A model generated the notes under the pieces. The model searched no databases. It had not been told where the DNA came from and saw nothing but the letters and a program-made list of their open reading frames with translations. From Calendula officinalis (lineage: Eukaryota; Streptophyta; Magnoliopsida; Asterales; Asteraceae), in NCBI GenBank assembly GCA_963853835.1, contig OY970832.1, positions 24,732,208 through 24,796,207 on the forward strand: a DNA stretch of 64,000 nucleotides, written 5' to 3'. Shown one piece after another: positions 58,668 to 64,000 of the stretch (position 1 is the first letter of the stretch; every line of letters begins with the position of its first letter). Position numbers and translations under genes: made by a program.

Positions 58668-60678
58668 ATGGCTTCTACCACACCCTCAAACAATGGTACC
58701 GTCGCAGAAACCCCAAAACCCGATACGCAAACCGCCGTCGTAGAAACCGTATCGAATCCGGTTACAGAAGCGGCGGTCGGAACCGAGACGGAATCAGCCA
58801 CGGCGGTGGGAACGACATCGCCGGAGAAGAAGTGGCCAGGATGGCCTGGAGAGTGCGTATTCCGGCTCATAGTGCCGGTGCTTAAGGTTGGGAGCATAAT
58901 TGGACGGAAAGGAGATATCATCAAGAAGATGTGTGAAGATACGAAAGCTCGAATCCGTGTACTCGATGCTGCTGTTGGTACCCCTGATCGCATTGTAAGT
59001 ACTTTCAAAATTGCTCATTTGAGCTTTAATCTGCGAAATTGAGTGCTTAATTTGGAGAGATTACCAGATTAATCTATCTGTTATTGAGTTTATAATCTTA
59101 GCTGTGTTGAAATTGGGGAAATTACATCAATTAGTCCTGCATACATATCATGCCATCATTCTTGGCACCTAATATAAGTATTATATTACTGTAAACTCTA
59201 GACAATCATGTCATATTATTATATATATATATTTTTTTTTGCACAGCAAAATCATATTATTATTTATAAGAGAGATGTATTACAATTTGCATCTTAATTT
59301 CTGATTTCTAGTGTAACAAACTGGTTAATCTTGTTTAGGTTTTGATATCCGGGAAAGAAGATACAGAGCTTCCTTTATCACCTGCAATGGATGCAGTAAT
59401 AAGAATATTCAAACGTATAAACGGTTTTCCAGAAACTGAAGGTGAAAGTTTAGCATCTGTCCCTTTTTGTTCAATCCGATTATTGGTTCCATCAATGCAA
59501 GCCATAAGTCTAATTGGAAAACAAGGATCATCAATCAAGGCAATACAAGAAAGCACGGGTTGTTCTGTTCGCGTGCTATCTGGTGGTATGAATTTACTAA
59601 TTATCATATCACTTATTTAAAATCACTTCACATTTATTTATGAAAAAAGGTTTATCTGGCAGATGAGGTATCAGCAGTATCTGCCAACTCAGATGAACGG
59701 ATTGTGGATATGCAAGGAGAAGCAATCAAAGTCCTAAAAGCTCTAGAAGCTGTAGTCGGACATTTGAGGAAGTTTTTAGTAGACCGTAGCGTTCTTCCTC
59801 TGTTTGAAAAGACTGTAAGTATTTCTTAATTTGTTATAACATCATTTGTGTGAATAACTATAACAATTTATGAAATACTTATGCAGAATAATGCACCAGC
59901 AGCCACACAAGTGGAACCACCTTCATGGGCTGACCAACCCATGATGCGTTCCACCGGCTCACAACTTGAACTTGGGTTAGGTGGTGGGTTAAGTCTACCA
60001 ATGAGGAGAGAGACACTTTTTCTTGATCGTGAACCGCAACGTGAGTCACATCACGGGCTTTCTTTGTACGGGCGGGACCCAGGTCTTCCCACCACACGGT
60101 CTCCTGCCATTGCCCGAACCGGTGGTCCTATTGTCACTCAGGTCAACACTTGTTAATCATTATTATGTACAAGAAATTGGTTGACTTTTGTGATTGTAGT
60201 AAGATAGTTTTTGGTTTTGTTTGGAAGCAGATAGCTCAAACAATGCAAATACCATTAGTTTATGCTGAGGATATAATTGGAGTTGGGGGGACGAATATTG
60301 CATATATTCGTAGGACAAGTGGCGCAATTCTAACTGTGCAAGAAAGTAGAGGTTTACCAGATGAAATTACAGTTGAAATAAAAGGGACAGCTTCACAAGT
60401 GCAGACAGCTCAGCAACTTATTCAGGTAAGACTAAATCTGTTATAAGAAAACAAAAGAGGATCAATATATTAATTAATTTGTTTAAAAGCAGGAATGTGT
60501 TAATGGACAGAAAGAATCATCGAATCCAAGCAGCAGTTATGGGATGTTGGATTCAGGTTTGAGATCTTCATACTCTCAATTGGGGAATTCATCATCATCA
60601 ACTTATGGTGGGCAATCACAATCCTACGGTGGATATGGGGCCTCTGGTTTAGGAGGATACAGTAGTTACAGGATGTGA
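58668..60678 (+). CDS. PEP: Triple-KH-domain RNA-binding protein, PEPPER/FLK type
   Basis: Nuclear poly(C)-binding-type protein. Arabidopsis PEPPER acts in pistil development and FLC control, and FLK in flowering time. Exons 58668-58994, 59339-59585, 59663-59814, 59887-60141, 60231-60425 and 60493-60678 give 1,362 nt, 453 residues. After an Ala/Thr-rich N-terminus and the lead-in KKWPGWPGECVFRLIVPVLK, KH1 shows the loop SIIGRKGDIIKK. KH2 has IRLLVPSMQAISLIGKQGSS, and KH3 has MQIPLVYAEDIIGVGGTNIA, where GVGG replaces GxxG with the Lys/Arg lost. The C-terminus is Ser/Gly/Tyr-rich (GGQSQSYGGYGASGLGGYSS). Exon order and the short final tail match PEPPER. The reading frame is intact. A Mutator MITE lies immediately upstream. 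Confidence 0.9.
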
Positions 60679-61748
60679 TTGATGTTTGAAGCTATAAACC
60701 CTATTTCAAATGTACTTTTATTATGAAAGCTTCACTTTGTTGTTTATTCTGCATTAACATTGAAATAGGTAGTAAATGACATCAAAGAAAACTTGTGGAG
60801 AGAGACAAAAACATGTATGTTGCATAAATCAGAACATTTATGAAAGTAATGTGACTTCATCGACCTTTTTCATTTATTCATGATGATACCTTTGGTTTAT
60901 GCTTGTATCTATGAATGTTGTGGCCATTTGTAGTTTTGCAAGTTTCAATCGACATTTCAACAAAAAAACATAATATCATAACATGTCGTTCAAGTTATAT
61001 GGCACAGACCCATAACTCTCGTGTGTATATTCTTTTGAAAATATATTATATATATATTTGTGGACATACCATTGAAAATAACAGAGCATTTACCCCTATT
61101 AGGGGTTTTTATTGAAACTTTTGACATTAGGTAATATACTAAAAGTCCGTTCAAAATTTTCTAATGAACCGTGTTTATTATCTTTTTTTTTTTTTTGAAC
61201 GGCTAGTTATCATTTTTTATTATCATAATTGTATTAAAGGAGTAATATGTTTGGATATTTTTTTTTAATTATGGTATTTGTTTATATTTTTCTAGTTTCT
61301 CGACGTTTATACACAATTTACATAATTATCGCATTATAAATACTCAACGATATTGTCATTCAGTCCGACCAGTTCGACCGTATTCAAGGCGTTGGACGTT
61401 CATTCCAAAAAACCGGTTTTCAAAACATTGGATATAATTGACGAGACATGTGATAACTGTGAAATTAACATTAATTAGTCTGATACCATCAAACACGGGA
61501 TACTTTAGATTACAGTGAAATTAACATTGATCACAAAGAAATACAAGATTACAACGAGCAAAAGCCTACACAAGACAACTAGACAAGTACAACACGCGTA
61601 ACAATAATGATACAATACAAGAATAATACATTAATACACACACTAACAAATATTATCACACACTACAAGGAATCACCCCTATAGCGACAACAACTTTTAA
61701 CCCTATAGCAACGACCGGTTTTTGAATTAAGAAGTAATTAAGATATGT
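60679..61748. other. Region between the convergent KH and CYP716 genes
   Basis: 3' untranslated DNA and AT-rich text with a CACTA end-like fragment at 61670-61724. No gene is seen. Confidence 0.5.
61670..61724. mobile_element. CACTA end-like fragment
   Basis: CACTACAAGGAATCACCCCT followed by ATAGCGACAAC and ATAGCAACGACC resembles the left end and subterminal words of plant CACTA elements. The rest of the element is absent; the CYP716 stop codon lies 25 bp farther on. Confidence 0.45.
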
Positions 61749-64000
61749 TTATGGTTTATGAGGAAAAAGGCGGATTGGGAGACCCTTTGCGAGCTTAGGC
61801 ATCGGGTGGAGAATGATTTTCTCATCTGGAATGACTTTACTCCACTTGAACTTTCTCACGAGATGATGCATGAATACGAGTATTTCTAAGCGCGCATATT
61901 CTTTTCCAGGACACAAATGAGGTCCTCCCCCAAATGGTACAAACGTATAGGGTTCGGGCCCTTTGCCATAGAACCTTGACGGGTCAAACTTTTGTGGTTC
62001 GGGAAAGACTTCACGATTTTTATGAGTTGAGTGTGCATTCCAATATAACTGCATTAATTATGATTTAAGAACCGAACAAAAAAAGTTATACAAAACCGGT
62101 GCACAATGGACTAGGATATGATGTTTGTAAATTAGGTACCTTCCAGCCTTTTGGGATAGAATAGCCGTTATATACGAAGTCAGTAATGGCTTCTCTGAAA
62201 GTACCTTGGAGAGGTGGGGCTAATCGAAGAACTTCACATGCCACACTCCAAGAGTATTTCATCTTCGACAAATCCTCCCAGCTTAAAAACTCTCCCGGTG
62301 CTTTAGATTTTGCAATTTCAACTTGTTCTGTATTTACCCGAAATAATAAACAAATAAAAGTCGATAATTCTAGTGATTGCGGTAATACTAGGACAATAAT
62401 CTTCGGACCGCTTGAGGATGTGTGAATATCTCTAAAAAGAACATTTAGGTGTTTGCGTCGTTCGCAAAATGCAACTGATTGAATTGAAATTTAAGAAGGA
62501 TTTGAAATAAACTGGATTCCAAATTCTATATTCCATTTCATCAGTATGAAACAGAATTTGAATTATATATACTTAAGTCATTTAATTTGTAAAAAGTTTC
62601 CAACATAAAAAGGTTACACCATGGAAGCTATATGTCGTAATTCAAGCTAGCAAGCCTTAGTGGAAAAAAAAAAAAAATCTTTCGTCTAAGCAAATATTTA
62701 TAATATTCCTAAATATCATTTATATCCACAATGAGACTTGAATCCCCGACTACGAGGATGGAGGGCACACACCATACCACTAGCTCAAAGGTCTTTTGAA
62801 AAAAAGAGGGGTACAAGTGCAATACGAAGACTTCCCAGAGGGTCACTCTCGCCTAAACACGCGAAGTTATTATAAGATCCGGTATATTAGTATAAGTATA
62901 ATCGCACGTTTATTTTCATTAATTAATTAGCTTCAAAGGATTTTCTAATTTAAAACTCTGGAATACTTTGTAACAGTACATGTTAATTATTACATATTTA
63001 AACTAATGCTTGTAGCCTAATGGTATTTGTGTAAGGTGTAAGGTATTGTCCGGTTCAAGTTATGTTGTGGATAAATAGAAGTAGATTAAGTGCACTTAAA
63101 AAGAATTACTATATATTTAGTGAACACAAAGTTTCTAAACTTTAGACTTAATTAATTAATGTGTATTAAATGATATTTTATTTTTAAAAAGTATAATTTA
63201 GCTTCATAACCTCTGTTTATTAATACCTTTGTAGACTCCCTCGTATACCTCCGGCAACTCAGCAAGAAACTTTACAATGAACGCACATGTTGAACTTGCA
63301 TTATCATGACCACCAATCAACAACCCGATTATTAAGTCCGCGATCTCCCTTTCTGGTACGAGTTTACCATCTTCATCACAAATCATTTGCGACATTATAT
63401 CTTGTGTAGGTGAACCTTTTCCTTCCGCCAAATCAATCTTTCTTTGCTTCATTAACGCCACATTTTCTTTTCTAATAAATTTACCCCCATTTATTGCTCT
63501 CCGTAATGGCGTTTCCGGAAGATCTATCGGGACTGAAAGTATCCCGAGAGAAAAAGTCTCGAACGGGCCAGATAAGTACTTGACCTGTTCGGGCTGGTCA
63601 ACGCTGATAAATATCTTGCATGCAAGCAAAAAAGTAAAGTTTTTAGTGGCTTCATGGGTTATAATCCGGTCCATGCCTTCCCATTCGGTTTCAAAGTGTT
63701 TTTGTGCCAACATGTCCATAATCGGGACGAATTTTTGTAGGGATTCGGGTTTGAAGCAATTGCGAATAAGCTTTCTTCTATCCGTGTTATTACTTGAAGT
63801 GGCAGAAGGAAGGATTTTGTTAAGAGAAGAAGGCCACCATGCTTGAACAAGTGTGTTTTCATTTGAGAACAAGAATTTGTTACCGGCTGACCCGCAAAAA
63901 ACCGCAACATCTTCTAGCACGAGAGATTCTGAAAACGTGACGCGAGAATTTAGCCATGCGATCGAAGATGAACGTTTCGGGGTGGCCTTTCCAGCAGTTG
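61749..64000 (-). CDS. CYP716: Cytochrome P450, CYP716 family (triterpenoid oxidase type), partial, with a probable frameshift
   Basis: CYP716 enzymes oxidise triterpene scaffolds such as beta-amyrin at the ER. Exons (minus strand) 63227 to beyond 64000, 62140-62327 and 61749-62048; the 5' end lies outside. Visible landmarks: WKGHPETFIFDRMAKF, VFCGSAGNKFLFSNENTL and AWWPSSLNKILPS, all CYP716-like; I-helix LLIGGHDNASSTCAFIVKFL; the ExxR motif EVLR in CEVLRLAPPLQGTFREA; haem loop FVPFGGGPHLCPGKEYARLE. Three oddities: the reading frame changes near 63940-63948, between AKFS and TFSESLVLEDVAVFCG; the conserved I-helix Thr is Asn (HDN in place of HDT); the Arg before the haem Cys is His. This may be a decaying copy, although most of the frame is open. 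The intron at 62328-63226 is 899 bp. Confidence 0.85.

Noticed and set aside
58655..59008. 117-codon antisense frame opposite KH exon 1
   Set aside because: A shadow of the Ala/Thr-rich N-terminus; no recognisable content.

Overview
The window is AT-rich nuclear DNA from a flowering plant, almost certainly a dicot. Every host gene is split by GT-AG introns, the proteins are plant-type (COQ5, RID2/BUD23, Pumilio, a GT14 glycosyltransferase, a PADRE/DUF4228 protein, SHOU4-like, a PEPPER-like KH protein, a CYP716 cytochrome P450), and the spaces between genes are packed with plant transposons. Transposon style and the CYP716 gene fit an Asteraceae-like genome, but that is a weak inference.

Layout. 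1-2975: a minus-strand Ty3/gypsy-type element (leader at the left edge, then a 2.64-kb LTR). 2976-5417: nested MITEs and the COQ5 upstream region. 5418-6985 (+): COQ5, with an in-frame stop in exon 4. 8435-10964 (+): RID2/BUD23 18S rRNA methyltransferase. 12702-16154 (-): Pumilio. 18630-20300 (-): decayed RPA1/DUF223-like gene. 21010-about 23600 (+): truncated Ty1/copia element (LTR, gag, protease start). 26052-27390 (-): mitoribosomal mS35-like protein. 29778-31376: hAT element with a BED-finger ORF. 32677-39695 (+): GT14 glycosyltransferase whose last intron holds a 4,989-bp CACTA element (34520-39508); that element carries a piece of an O-methyltransferase gene, a Stowaway MITE and a short Helitron. 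42575-43066 (+): PADRE protein. 44373-45596 (-): small mitochondrial-type protein. 45600-54770: 9 kb with no host gene, holding hAT, Mutator-like, Stowaway and Helitron elements. 54772-56799 (+): SHOU4-like protein lacking the usual membrane hairpin. 57773-58520: Mutator-type MITE with a Stowaway nested in it. 58668-60678 (+): PEPPER/FLK-type KH protein. 61749-64000 (-): CYP716 P450, cut by the right edge.

The host genes are independent transcription units and form no cluster or pathway. Three touch mitochondria or ribosome production (COQ5, mS35, RID2), which looks like chance neighbourhood. No wholly new system is proven. The strongest points are the gene-fragment-carrying CACTA inside a live-looking intron, the COQ5 stop codon that an upstream splice donor would remove in frame, the SHOU4-like gene without its membrane segment, the CYP716 copy with a frameshift and altered core residues, and several transposon families whose target-site duplications can be read directly. 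All exon limits were read by eye from splice signals and frame; coding lengths of all complete genes sum to multiples of three.
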